Shown here: positions 1 through 10,743 of the stretch, piece after piece
Numbering within the stretch: the stretch's first letter is position 1
How the letters are laid out: each line of letters begins with the position of its first letter
Assembly (NCBI GenBank): GCA_004335835.1
Contig: RWJK01001840.1
Span: 86,681-150,680, forward strand
Source of the DNA: Scenedesmus sp. ARA3
Taxonomy: Eukaryota; Chlorophyta; Chlorophyceae; Sphaeropleales; Scenedesmaceae
DNA: 64,000 nucleotides
Reading direction: 5' to 3'
Position numbers and translations under genes: made by a program
The notes under the pieces: generated by a model
The model's input: the letters and a program-made list of their open reading frames with translations, nothing else
Database searches by the model: none
What the model was told of the DNA's origin: nothing

Positions 1-280
1 TGCTGCCTGCAGGTGCAGCAGACTCAGCTGCTGCTGGCAATGCTGCACTGCCCCTGCCAGCAGCAGCAGCAGTGCCATTCACCACGTTCAGTGTGGAGCC
101 TGCTGCGGTTTTAACACCCCAGAAGACTGCAAGGGCAGCCAGCAAGCCAAGCAAGGCGATAGCTGAGTTCAACTGGAACAAGCCAGGTGGCAAAATTGAC
201 AGCAGCAGCAACAGCAGCGGCCATGTTGGTACAGCAGGCAGCGCAGCAGACAATGCAGTTGAGAAGGGCCACAACATCGT

Positions 281-323
<43 letters not shown>

Positions 324-1125
324 TCACCTCCCAGGCAGGCCTCGCTGCTGCAGCGGCTGCTGAGCAGGAGGAGCAGCAGCAGCAGCGCCAGCAGCGCACT
401 GCTGCCAGCCGACCACGTCTCCAGCAACAGCAGCAGCTTCTTTGCACCTGAGCTGGTAGTACCAGCCGCACCTGCTGCTGCTGCTGCTGCTACTGCTGGT
501 GATAGTCCAGCCAAAGTGCCAGCCACCCCTGGCAGCAGCAGCAGCAGCAGCAGCAAGCCGCCGCCTCTGCTGGAGATCAAACTCAGAGAGGAAGGGACAC
601 CCAGCAGCAGCCACACACCTGGCACTGCTGCTGCTGCTGCTACTGACTTGAGCAGCAGCCTTCCAGCCACTGCTGCTGCTATAACCGCCAACAGCACTGG
701 CACCAGTGGTTTAGCTGCTGCTGCACCTGCGGTTGCAGCACCACCAACAGCTGCGGCGCTGTCACCTACCAACCCTTTCGCTGCCATCGCAACTGCCACT
801 GCAGCCCCTGCACCAGCACCAGCAGCAGCAGCAGCAGCAGGTGATGCCGGTTTTGCAGCACAGCGCAGCTTCCACGAGGCACACTGTGTGGGCATACCAG
901 CCATGGACAGCAGCAGCTTGGCAGTAGCACTGCCACCCACACCAGAAAAGACAGCAGCAGCAGCAGCAGCAGCAGATGCGCACGGGGTGGCTGATGGCGC
1001 GCCGGCTCCTGCCCGCGGTTTAGTGACGCAGGTGTATCAAGGTTTAGGGAAGGGCAGGAAGGCCAGGGCTCAGGGCTTTGCTGAGTGGAGTGGAGGCACA
1101 GATGGTGATGAGGAGTCTGAGGCAA

Positions 1126-1161
<36 letters not shown>

Positions 1162-1245
1162 GTGGTGGTGGTGGTGGTGGTGGTGGTGGTGTGGTGCGCA
1201 AGCTGGTGCAGCAGCTGACAGGAGGCAGGCCCAGCCAGGATGGTG

Positions 1246-1300
<55 letters not shown>

Positions 1301-1388
1301 TGACGAGGATGATGATGCAGCAGAGGCTGAGGCTGCTAACAGAGTGGTGGAGAGCCCTGGCAGTGCTGGCGGTGTGGGGCTGCTGTGA
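1..1388 (+). CDS. 3' part of an Ala/Ser-rich low-complexity protein
   Basis: The frame is open from the window edge to a TGA at 1386-1388, so the true start lies upstream; a possible acceptor (CCTGCAG) sits at 6-12. The protein is dominated by poly-Ala and poly-Ser runs encoded by GCA/GCT/AGC repeats, with one poly-Gly run from a GGT tract near 1157-1190. The few complex patches are near the start (a FNWNKPGGK stretch), in the middle (GLGKGRKARAQGFAEW) and at the C-terminus, which is acidic and ends GSAGGVGLL. I see no known domain and do not assign a function. The last roughly 140 bases, stop codon included, recur in diverged form just downstream (1492-1634), which supports this being a real terminal exon. 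The repeats also open long frames on the other strand; I regard those as shadows. Confidence 0.55.
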
Positions 1389-1491
1389 GCCGGGTGTGCC
1401 TGACACATGTTTCAAGGAGTGCTGGTGTTTTAGCCAGTCACAGGGCTGTTGAGCGTTGAGCTGGTGTGCGTGAATGAATGCGTAGATGCAG

Positions 1492-1634
1492 CTGAAGGGA
1501 GGCAGGCCCAGCCAGGATGGTGGAGCACCAGCAGCAGCAGCTAATGCTGATGCTGATGATGTCGAGGAGGGTGCAGCTGCTAACAAAGTGGTGGAGCGTC
1601 CTGGCAGTGCTGGCGGTATGGGGCTGCTGTAAGC
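1492..1634 (+). repeat. Diverged copy of the preceding terminal exon
   Basis: This stretch repeats the end of the gene at 1-1388: the GGCAGGCCCAGCCAGGATGG block, the region coding for an acidic Asp/Glu patch, the NxVVE block and the final GGxGLL plus stop. The long GCA tract of the original is almost absent and the stop is TAA instead of TGA. It is probably 3' UTR or decayed duplicate sequence. The TAA also creates a TGTAA motif at 1628-1632, which could act as a polyadenylation signal. Confidence 0.75.
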
Positions 1635-2609
1635 CGGCTGCAGCTGAAGCGTAGAAGTTGCCTTGTTTTGATGTGTGGCGTGCTAGGTTACTGTAGCGCC
1701 AGGGATTCGGGCGTCAGGAATTGATGTGGAGCTGGTGAGGGCGGGGCACTTTGTACAACAGCAGCAGCAGGGTGAGCGTGGGTCGCTAAACCAAAAGTCG
1801 GCGGTTGCAGTACAGACGTAGCGCGCAGGCTTTGTCTTTTGTATGCATGCAGGATATGTCCTTTCAGGTGTCAGCCATGTTTGCTGTGTTCATCACGTCA
1901 GCTACTTGTGCATGCCATGCGGGGTGTGTGTGGGCGTGTGTGGGCGTGAGTATGCGAACATGACTTGTACGTGCTTACGTGTGTGTGCTTCCCAAGCAGT
2001 ACGTCGGCTGTGGCATAGCACAATGGCTGCCTGCATGGGAATGTGTTAATCCAGCGACTGATGCGGTGGACCTGCAGTTGAGCTGCAGTTGAGATGAGCG
2101 TTGTGCCACCAGACTCATGCCTATGTCAACTGAAACTGCGTTGTATTGCGTCCACTTCTGGTGGATGCATTCCACTGGAATGGTGACAGGTGATGTTTTG
2201 CTGAGAAGATAGTGCTACACCCTGTGTGCACTGCTGCGAGTTGCTCTTTTAAGTTGCTTGACTGTACTCAATCTTTACCAGGCGGCCTGTCAGTGGTTGC
2301 CAAGGGCTATTTGTAGTACATGCAGCCGCCCATGTAACTTGTTACCTGTGGTGGCGCTACGCGTTGCAGGAAATACAGTTTGCAGCATCACAACGCAACA
2401 ATATGCGCACTGGCATCGCTGCTCATCCCGGCAGCTGATAATATATTTAACAGGGACAGCCTGTGGGCTGCAAGCTCAGCCGCATCACTGATCAGTCATG
2501 AACAAGCACACACATTGCGTAACATACAAAAGCAATCCCTGTGTTGCATGTGTCAACCACACCACGAGGCTAGCAGCAGCAACAACAGCTTTTTTGTTCT
2601 TTTGTTATG

Positions 2610-2653
<44 letters not shown>

Positions 2654-3410
2654 TGTTGGTGTTTTTTTGTTACCAGGGGGGGACGAAATTCTACTGGCTA
2701 GTCACACGCAGCAGTCAGGCGAACCTGACTGCAGCAACACCAGCTTGCAACAGAAGCGTTTGCTGTGAAGCAGCCAATGTGTGGCGCACACCAGCCATGT
2801 GCAGCTAAAGGTGCAGACACACACAGAAGTATGGTGCAGCACTATGTGGAAAAAAAATGCCGGTTGCATTCATTACAGGCACAAGCACAAGGCAAAATCA
2901 TGCATACTCGCATAGCTAGCACCTGCAGAGACAGGCATTCTGCAACGGGCTATACATGTCCCCTGCCTCCCTATTCCTAGGCCACACAACCATGCCCATG
3001 CCGCCACCTCTGCAGCGGATACAGCACCAAGCAAGCCAGCTCCCAGCACGCCCACAGTGCGCCACCACGGCCGATTGAAACAGGCACAACCAATCACAAG
3101 GCACATGTACAACAATGTCACAAAAATACGTCGCCCTGCTTTGTGCAAGTAAGGCACATCACCAGTCTGTTTACACGCAGTTGCGTGCAATCGCTTTGTA
3201 ATAGAACAACAGCTGAAGAAAGTGTTCTATGGAAGCTGGGCTGCAATTGCAATGCTGCCTCAGGGCTCGCAGCCAGTCAAAGTTGAAGGCCACAAGCCAG
3301 TCAAAGTTCAAGGCCTGCAGCTGCAGCCAGCTGTTGCATGCTGCTGGCCGCTGCTGTTGCTGCTGCACAGCAGCTGCACAGCAAGCCGCCCGCAACCGCC
3401 TGCTGCTGCT
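1635..3410. other. Intergenic stretch, no gene seen
   Basis: I see no supported gene here. Short frames lack domain-like sequence. The stretch holds a (GTT)n microsatellite at 2611-2653 and a short direct repeat (AGCCAGTCAAAGTT) near 3271-3310, just beyond the stop of the minus-strand gene at 3411. Confidence 0.5.
2611..2653 (+). repeat. (GTT)n microsatellite
   Basis: An uninterrupted GTT trinucleotide run of about 14 units. It is one of the few simple repeats in the window that is not CAG/CTG. Confidence 0.9.
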
Positions 3411-3765
3411 TCAGCCGTGCAGGGTGGCCATGGCAGCAGCCTTGGGCGCAGCCACTGCCAGCAGCTGCTGCTGCGCTACAGCGCGCTCATACTGCAGCCG
3501 CTGCTGCTGCTGCTGCTGCTCAGTGCTGGTCCCGTATATTGAAGCCTGGCTTTGCTGGGTAAGTGGCAGTGACTGCTGCATCACAGGGGCAGCTGGCAGG
3601 TTGGACGGCTGCTGAGCAGCGGCAACAGCTATCACTCGCTGCTGCTGCTGCTGCTGCTGTGGGTGCGGGTCATGGCACTGCGCTGCCTGGCTGCCTGCAG
3701 CGGACATCCTCATTGGGGCAACAGCTCCAGCAGCATGAGCGTGCAGACTCTGCTGCTGAGCAGGC

Positions 3766-3797
<32 letters not shown>

Positions 3798-3962
3798 ACT
3801 GAGGCCAGAGCACTGCCGCTTGGCAGGTGGCCGCATCACCTCATGTCCTTGTCCACAGCAGTGGCTGCCGCTGCCAGCTGCTGGCAGCCCAGGCTGCTGC
3901 CCGTCCAGTGTTGGTGCTGCTGCTGCTGCTGCATTGCAGCTGCACGGCAGGCTGCGCACAAC

Positions 3963-3993
<31 letters not shown>

Positions 3994-4890
3994 AACTGTG
4001 CACAGCAGTAGGGGCTTGCTGTGTCCATGAGGCTGGTGCGCTTGCCTAGGGCCGCTCTGTCATTATTGCCGCTGCTGTTCATTTGCTGCGGCACAACTGC
4101 TGCTGCTGCTGCTGCTGGCATGCTATGGCTGCCCTGCCAGACTGCTGTGGCTGTATGTGCTGAGCTGGCTGCTGCTGGTGGCGCCTGCCGCACCAACTGC
4201 AGCTGCTGCTGCTGCTGCTGCTGCTGCTGTGTGCTTGCCTGTGGCCACTGCGCTGAGTCTGCCGGGCCAATCAGCAGTGTGCCAGGCAGCAGCTCAACAA
4301 ATGACCTGTGAGCCAACTTCACCGCCCGCAGCTTGCTTGCACTTCCTGATGCACTGCTGCTGCTGCTGCGCCGCTGCATCCGCAGCATTTCAGGCAGCAT
4401 CACGGCAAACGCCTCGCCAGCTGCCGATGCTGTAGCTGTGTTGAAGCCAGCATCATGGCCGGAGGCTTCCTGCTGCTGCTGCTGCTGCTGCTGCTGGCTG
4501 CATGTGTTTAATGCTGGTGCTGCTGCCGGTGGCCCTACAGCAGCAGCAGCACGTGCTGCATGCTTCCGCCTCACCAGGCGCCCGATCAGCATTGACAGCA
4601 GAGGGCTCTGACGCAGCTCGATTGCAAGCTGCTGCTGCAATGTGGCCTTCGTGAAGCCTGTGCAGGTGCCTCCAGCAGCAGCAGGGGCAGGATTGCTGGC
4701 TGCAGCAGAAGCAGCAGCTGGCCTGGCATGCGTGAAGCCTGTGCAGATGCCCTCAGCAGCAGCAAGGGCTGGGCCTGCTGTGGCTGCAGAAGCAGCAGCA
4801 GGGGCTGGGCCTGCTGTGGCTGCAGCAGCAGCTGCAGCTGCCCTGGCACACATGTCAGCCTGGCATGCCTCGCTGATGGCGGCACTGTCT

Positions 4891-4930
<40 letters not shown>

Positions 4931-6131
4931 CAGCTGGCTGCAGCATGGTGGCCGCCAGCCAGATCCTGTAGTAGCTGTCAGTTGCGCCAGCAGGTGGCGA
5001 CACCGGGGTAGCCTGCTGCTGGCAGGCGCTGATGACACCCGCTGCTGCTGCTGCTGCTGACTCATATGGCTGCTGTGGGCTGGTAGTGGTGCTGCGGGTG
5101 CCATGTTGCCTGGCACTGCAGGCCTCCTCATGTCCCTGCATGGCAATTGCGGCTTCTGCTAGAGCTAGCAGGGGCGAGCAGGGCACATCCCTGGCACTGC
5201 TCAGCTGCATCTGCTGCTGCGGTTCATGTTGTGCATTTGCACATGTGCTTAGGCTGTAGCTGCCTGATGCTGCTGCTGCTGCTGCTGCCGCTTCTGCCAT
5301 GCTGTTGAGGGAGCCAAGCAGCGGTGCACCACAGCTGCTGCTGATGCAGTACGGCTGACTATGGGCCTGAGAATGCTGCTGCTGCTGCTGCTGCATTAAG
5401 GCACCTGCAGGCATGCCTGCGTGGATGTTTGACAGGGCAGCTGCAGCAGCAGTCACATCGGCTGTTGCGGCTGCTTCTGCCCGGCTGTGTGGGGTGTGGG
5501 GTGATTTTGGCTGTGGTGCAATGCACAGCAGCCCCTGCCGCCGCTGCTGCTGCTGCTGCTGCTGGAGCTGCTGCTTGGTCTGCTGTAGCTGCTGCTGCTC
5601 CCACTGCAGCTGCTGATGCGCCTGTGCTGCGATGTCTCTGAAGGATGAGTGGCAGCTGCTGCGGTTGTGCAGCAGACTGTACCCTTCAGGCAGAAAATTG
5701 GCTAACTGTGCTGACAGTCCGTGACTTATCGGTGTAACAACTGCTCCAAACAATTGGCTGTGTAGCTCCATGAGAGATGGTTGTCTCTGCTGGTCAACTG
5801 CAGCAGCAGCTGCTGCAGGTGAGGAAGCATTGGTCCAGGCAGCTGCACTGTCCTGGTCTGCCAGCCCCCGGAGCTGAGAGCTGGATGCTGCGTCAATGTA
5901 ACTAACCAGCTGCTGAGGCTGTCGTTTTGAGGGCCTGCCGATGGAGGGTGGCTCTGCGTGGCCCATGCTTTGGAAAAGTGTACTGGACGGGCTCGAACCG
6001 GGATGCTTGTACGATCCCTGGCTTGATCGGTTCTGCAGCAGACAAACAATATAATCGTCACTTGGAGGTGCGATTTGATACCAAACATGAGAAAGTGCGC
6101 TGGCCTCCTGCTGGCAACTGTACAGCTTCAT
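3411..6131 (-). CDS. Gln/Ala-rich protein of unknown function
   Basis: A 906-codon frame on the minus strand ends with TGA at 3411-3413. It has many poly-Gln runs (CAG) and poly-Ala runs separated by complex segments, for example GRPSKRQPQQLVSYID near residue 65, a leucine-rich LRQSPLLSMLIGRLVRRKH stretch near the middle, and a doubled CTGFT motif. The first Met gives an N-terminus that reads poorly. A CTGCAG at about 6031-6036 (minus strand) could be an acceptor, so the real start may lie further upstream or at the Met of MGHAEPPSIG. Such composition is common in algal transcription regulators, but no DNA-binding domain is visible and I do not assign one. Length and lack of stops support coding; the low complexity keeps confidence moderate. 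Confidence 0.55.
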
Positions 6132-8173
6132 GCATGAGTGCTGGGTTACACTGGTACCTACTGCAGTGCTTGCCGAAGCTCAGCTCAAAGCCTTGATGTT
6201 TAAGAACTTGTGGTTGATCGTTATTGACGACGTCGACAGGGTGGAACCAACGGGTGAGTGCTGCAGCACTGAGGGAAGCTTGCACCACTGCGATTATGCA
6301 TGCATGCGTGTTCAAGCTACTGCAATGATCACAAATTATAGTCGATGTTAATTGAACTCAAGGTAATAGTTGCTGCCAATCGCAGTGTCACAGGAAAGTA
6401 AAGCGGCCACCGAAGTGCATGACTCACCGCTCGTAACAAGGAGCGTCACACCGCCGGGCAGCTGCGCAGAGCAGCGGATGCGATTATTGCAGAAGTGGAT
6501 AGCATCTGACCACTGTATGAGAGATCTGCAGCGCGCTGCTGGATGAGTCGCTTTGCTGATCAGCTTCTCTCGTGTATCTTGGGTGTTGCGCAGTTTCTGT
6601 CACTGGTCCTGCGACCGTTGATCTAACTTTCCTTATACAAAAGCCTAGAATAAGGTTCAAGATACTTTTGTTTAGGAATTACACGTATCGCTGCGCGGCT
6701 GAGAAGTCGAAAAGTGTGAGTTGACCATTTTTTCACCACAGCTGCCAGTGAGGGCCGTCAGCAACGCTTGTGCACCAGACACCACGATCTTCACGGTCGA
6801 TTCAACAGAATGCAGCTGCAACAGGAAATTTCAGGCGTTCCTGAATCTGTACATGTTGGCGCTGCTGTAAATTTTGCAACAAGCATTGCCTGGGCCTGCC
6901 AGGCATATAGCCTTGCCCTAGCCTGAGCCTCAGCCGGGCTTGCCGCACTTGCAGCAAGTTTCAAAGTTCATGCGGCAGGCTTGCCACACATAGTCACATC
7001 ACGAGTTGGCTGAATTCATCTAGACCACCTGTCCACCACACTGCACATGTGCTGGTTAAGCATGGTCAGCGTTGAACGCGGGTGACCTGATCGGGTCCGA
7101 CAGCCAGCCCAGCAGCTGCGGGGGCGTGCAGATGTACACACGTCTGAAAAGTCCAGCAGGCCCGTGGCTCTGAGGCGTGTATGGTTGCATCAGCAGCCAC
7201 GAACAGCTGTGCAGCGCCAGTCTGAAGTTACTCAGCACTGCATGTGTCAGGAAACGATGGTGCCATGCAGTGTCAGACAAGATCCAGCGCGTTTACAGCT
7301 GACTTCGTAAAGGCCGCACAAAGGGCTGCCACAGCACGTCAGGCATGCCACTTGCCGGCTGTTGTAACCAGCCCCTGGAGTCTTCTAGGAGCAGCAGCGG
7401 TGCGACATGAGGTGCCTGCTGCTGGCAGCAGTGGCAGGCTTGCAGGAAGACAGGCAGTTGCAGGGCAGCCGGGATCTGGTGCCCTGCGGAACAAGCTGCG
7501 TCAAGCAAGTTATGTGTGACAGTTATGATGCTGCTGGACAAAGACTTTCCTGCGCTACCAGGGTACCCATGGATGCTGTAGCTACCTGCAGGCAGTCTGG
7601 CAGCTGTGACAGCATGACAGCATGTCATGTGAGGTGTTGCCCCCTGCAGTGACCCTCAAGACAACGTTGAATGATATAAACGTATGAAATGCCGGTCGCA
7701 GACCCGTTCAAGCAAGCTTTGCGTACATCACCATACCAAATGTCAGTGCCAAAACACTATGGTTGCACTCTTGGTTACAATGGTGCTGAGCAGGAGACGA
7801 CGCCCATTACAGCCTCTTGCAGGACATGATGCGCTCCAAGTTAACATCATCAAAGGCTCTTGCACCCGCGAGCACTGTTGAGAGCCGATCAAGCCATCTG
7901 CTGTGCCTTGCTTTCCGTACTCTTTCGCTTGCACAGCTCGACTGCCTTCAACACCACCAGTCGTTTTCGACAACTCAACTTGCTGATTATTTACTCCTCA
8001 AGCTCAGCTGACAACGGTATCAGCTGCTTCGGGCAGTGAGGGGCCAGGGGAGCAGCAGCAGCAGCACCAGCAGTAGGGGCATAGGGAGCAGGCTGCACGA
8101 AGTGTCTGCAGCTGCTGCTCGGCCCTAGTAGCACCCTCTGGCTTAAGCCTTTCTGTTTTAAGTCGAGGCAGCC
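6132..8173. other. Intergenic stretch, no gene seen
   Basis: No frame here reads like a conserved protein. It is less repeat-rich and more AT-rich around 6600-6720 than the surrounding genes. It should contain the promoters of the flanking divergent genes (minus gene ending at 3411 and plus gene starting at 8174), but I see no clear TATA box. Confidence 0.45.
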
Positions 8174-8609
8174 ATGGCCACCACTGTTGTGGCCACTGGA
8201 GGCAAGGGCAGCAACCCTAAGACCACGCTGTATGTCGGCGGCCTGCATGAAACAGTGAACGAGGAAATCCTGCAAGGAGCCTTCCTGCCTTTTGGGGACC
8301 TAAAGGACGTGAATATACCCATAGACCACGCTACTGGGCAGCACAGGGGATTCGGATTTGTTGAATTTGAAGAAAAGGAGGACGCAGCAGCAGCCATTGA
8401 CAACATGCACAACTCAGAGATTTACGGGCGAGTGCTCAAGGTACGGGTCTGCTGTAAGCCAGCAGCAGGAGCTACTGCAGCAGGTCATGAGCAGCAGCAA
8501 TGGCCACTGAGCTATGCGTGTTCTTTTGCAGCCTGCATGTCGCATGTCAGCGCAACAGCCTACCTGTGCGTTGGTGCGGGCCTGCACTAGCTGTGTCCAG
8601 CCGTTCCCA

Positions 8610-8652
<43 letters not shown>

Positions 8653-9329
8653 GAGCACCAGGATGAGCAGCATCACCAGCGATACAGTGTCTGCACAAGA
8701 TGCTGCTCCAAAGGGCAACACCTCTGTTGGAGCATTGCATGAATCCCAGCTGTTGCAACATGAAGTGACAGGGGGCATCTGCAGAGTATGCTTGCCATCA
8801 CTGTACAGTCGTTTGTTTGCTGCGTGCTGCGAACAGCTGTTGTGCCTCGGCATGTCAGAGCAGCACCTCACCTTCAAATGGTAGAGCAGCATCTGCAGTA
8901 CATGGGGCACCCGCTGTACAGTTGACAGCGCCTGCAAGCACCTTTGCACTGTCGCGCTTCAGCATGGTGAACAGCATCTTGCAGGAGACAGTGCTGGGGC
9001 AGCCACTGTTACAGCAATGTGTGCGCTGCTTGCTGCTGCTCACTGCTGCGTGCTCACCGCTTATAACTCATCGTTTTTGTATGAACCTTCAATTCTTGCC
9101 GCAGGTAAACTATGCGCAGCCTATGAAGATCAAGGGCGGTGACAAGGGCTGGAGCCACCAACCGGTCTGGGCTGATGCCGATGAGTACTTGGCAGAGCAG
9201 GCAGCAGAGGAGGAGTTTTCGAAGCTTGAAAAGGAGCAGGATGACCGCAGGAAGCAGCAGGTACTGCAGCAGCAGCTGCAGGATGGGCCTGACCCCATGG
9301 AGGCACTGGAGGCAGCAGCAGCACAGTGA
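8174..9329 (+). CDS. RRM protein resembling cyclophilin E (Cyp33) N-terminus
   Basis: Two exons, 8174-8440 and 9105-9329, join in phase 0 to give 163 aa. The GTACGG donor and TTGCCGCAG acceptor are canonical. Residues 17-95 form an RNA-recognition motif: RNP2 is LYVGGL (19-24) and RNP1 is RGFGFVEF (58-65). The VNYAQPMKIK continuation after the RRM and the AAFxPFGD-like block match the RRM of cyclophilin E/Cyp33, a spliceosome-associated RNA-binding peptidyl-prolyl isomerase. The cyclophilin domain is absent: after an acidic coiled-coil-like, Gln-rich tail (AEEEFSKLEKEQDDRRKQQ) the protein stops at DPMEALEAAAAQ. The start sits in a strong GCCATGG context. The 664-base intron carries a (CAG)n tract. 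A role in RNA processing is inferred from the RRM only. Confidence 0.88.
8606..8650 (+). repeat. (CAG)n tract in the RRM-gene intron
   Basis: About 15 nearly pure CAG units within the single intron. This is opposite in orientation to the CTG tracts that precede many acceptors in this window. Confidence 0.85.
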
Positions 9330-10743
9330 AAGCAAGCATACTCTGCTGGTGTCCTGTGCCATTTCAAGCTGCTGCAGCAGCAGGCGGCAGCTGCTGCAGC
9401 GGCGGCCTCAGTGCTATGCTGCCTGGAGCGCTGGTGTTGTGTTGGCAGGCTGCTGCTGTTTATATGCGTGCAGGCAGCAGCGGGTGTTGGCAGCTGCTGT
9501 ACAGGCTGCAGTCTGGTGCCTGGGTTGGCGCTGGCATCACAGTGCCTGCATGGCGTGATGCTGCACAGCAGTGCTACTCGTAGCTTGCACAGATGGAGCA
9601 TGCACAAAGCAATGCAATGATTTAAGGCTTGAACAGCCCGCAAGAGTCCAGCTTGGTGGACCTTGGTCAACATGTTACTATGCGTGGGTGTTTTTCTGTC
9701 ATTGCTAGTAGCAGTGCTAAGCATGGAGGCATTATGGCATGCTACCAGGCAGCGGCCTAGCCTGAGTTATGTTAACCGGGTTGCATGCTCAGCTGCTGCT
9801 CTGCTGTGTGGCTGCATCAGTATGCTGCAGACGTATGATTTGAAAATTTGCAGCAGTCAAGGGTTGGTGGCTGCAGCGGCTTGCTCTATGCATTGCATTG
9901 TGGTCCTGCAGGAAATCTGCTGCCTGTCGTTGATGGGGCGGAGCCAGTGCACACTGCCAGCCAACTCGTGCCCTGCTATTCATCCTTGTACGCTGGTGTT
10001 TTGGAGTGCACTTGCTGATGGCTAAGTTACAGGGTTTGTATTCTATGGCATGCGTAACAACCTAAATGCGAATCGACTGTCTGGGTGCTGTCACAGTTGT
10101 CACAGTGTGCATGCACTGCTGTGACTTGGGTGGATGAGGTATAGCACTAGAAGGCTGATCACGGCCGTTTGTGGTCAGCTATTCCTTGATTGCTTGCATA
10201 TCGGTGCTAACAAGGCCCGTAGATCAAGGGCGCGAGTCAAGAAGTTTGTGTCAAACCCTGGTGCTTGTCATGACACTGACCTTCATGTGGCGTGCAGGAG
10301 AGTTCGATGTTGCTGTTGTCTGTTCGGTTATCTAGTATTATATCCAGAACACGCGCAACTCTATAGGTGGCAACTGAGAAGCACCGAAAACTGAAACTGC
10401 TGTTTCTCCTCGACCATACCATGGTACCTACAAGGACTAGAAACCATGCTTAGTCTGGAGATAGTTCATGAACATCAGAGAGTCGGTGAGAGCCCAGCAG
10501 CACTAGGCTGGCACGATATGCTTTGACCAGGTCCACCCGAGCTGTCAGTACGTCAGTGATAGAAACTCTGTTGTTGCGGTTATTACTCCACATTTAAGTG
10601 TATAGTCTTTTCGTCTCAAGTCGCTGACGGCGAAACAGCAGCATAGCCAGCATAGACTGGCCTGCGCTGCCGTGTCCTGCCCACAGCACCTGCATAAAAG
10701 CTTGAAAAGGATCCACTTGATGCCTTTGTAGGCCGCAGTAGTG
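9330..10743. other. Intergenic stretch, no gene seen
   Basis: It covers the 3' UTR of the RRM gene and the upstream region of the kinase gene. Frames here are short and show no conserved sequence. The last in-frame stop before the kinase start is at 10729-10731. Confidence 0.5.

Noticed and set aside
1120..1310. CRISPR-like or satellite array
   Set aside because: These are coding GCT/GGT/GCA microsatellites without spacers.
5985..6060. Possible tRNA on the minus strand (CCGGTTCGAGCCC resembles a T-arm)
   Set aside because: The T-stem pairs for only three bases, no matching acceptor stem or A box is visible, and the sequence lies in the open frame of the Gln/Ala-rich gene.
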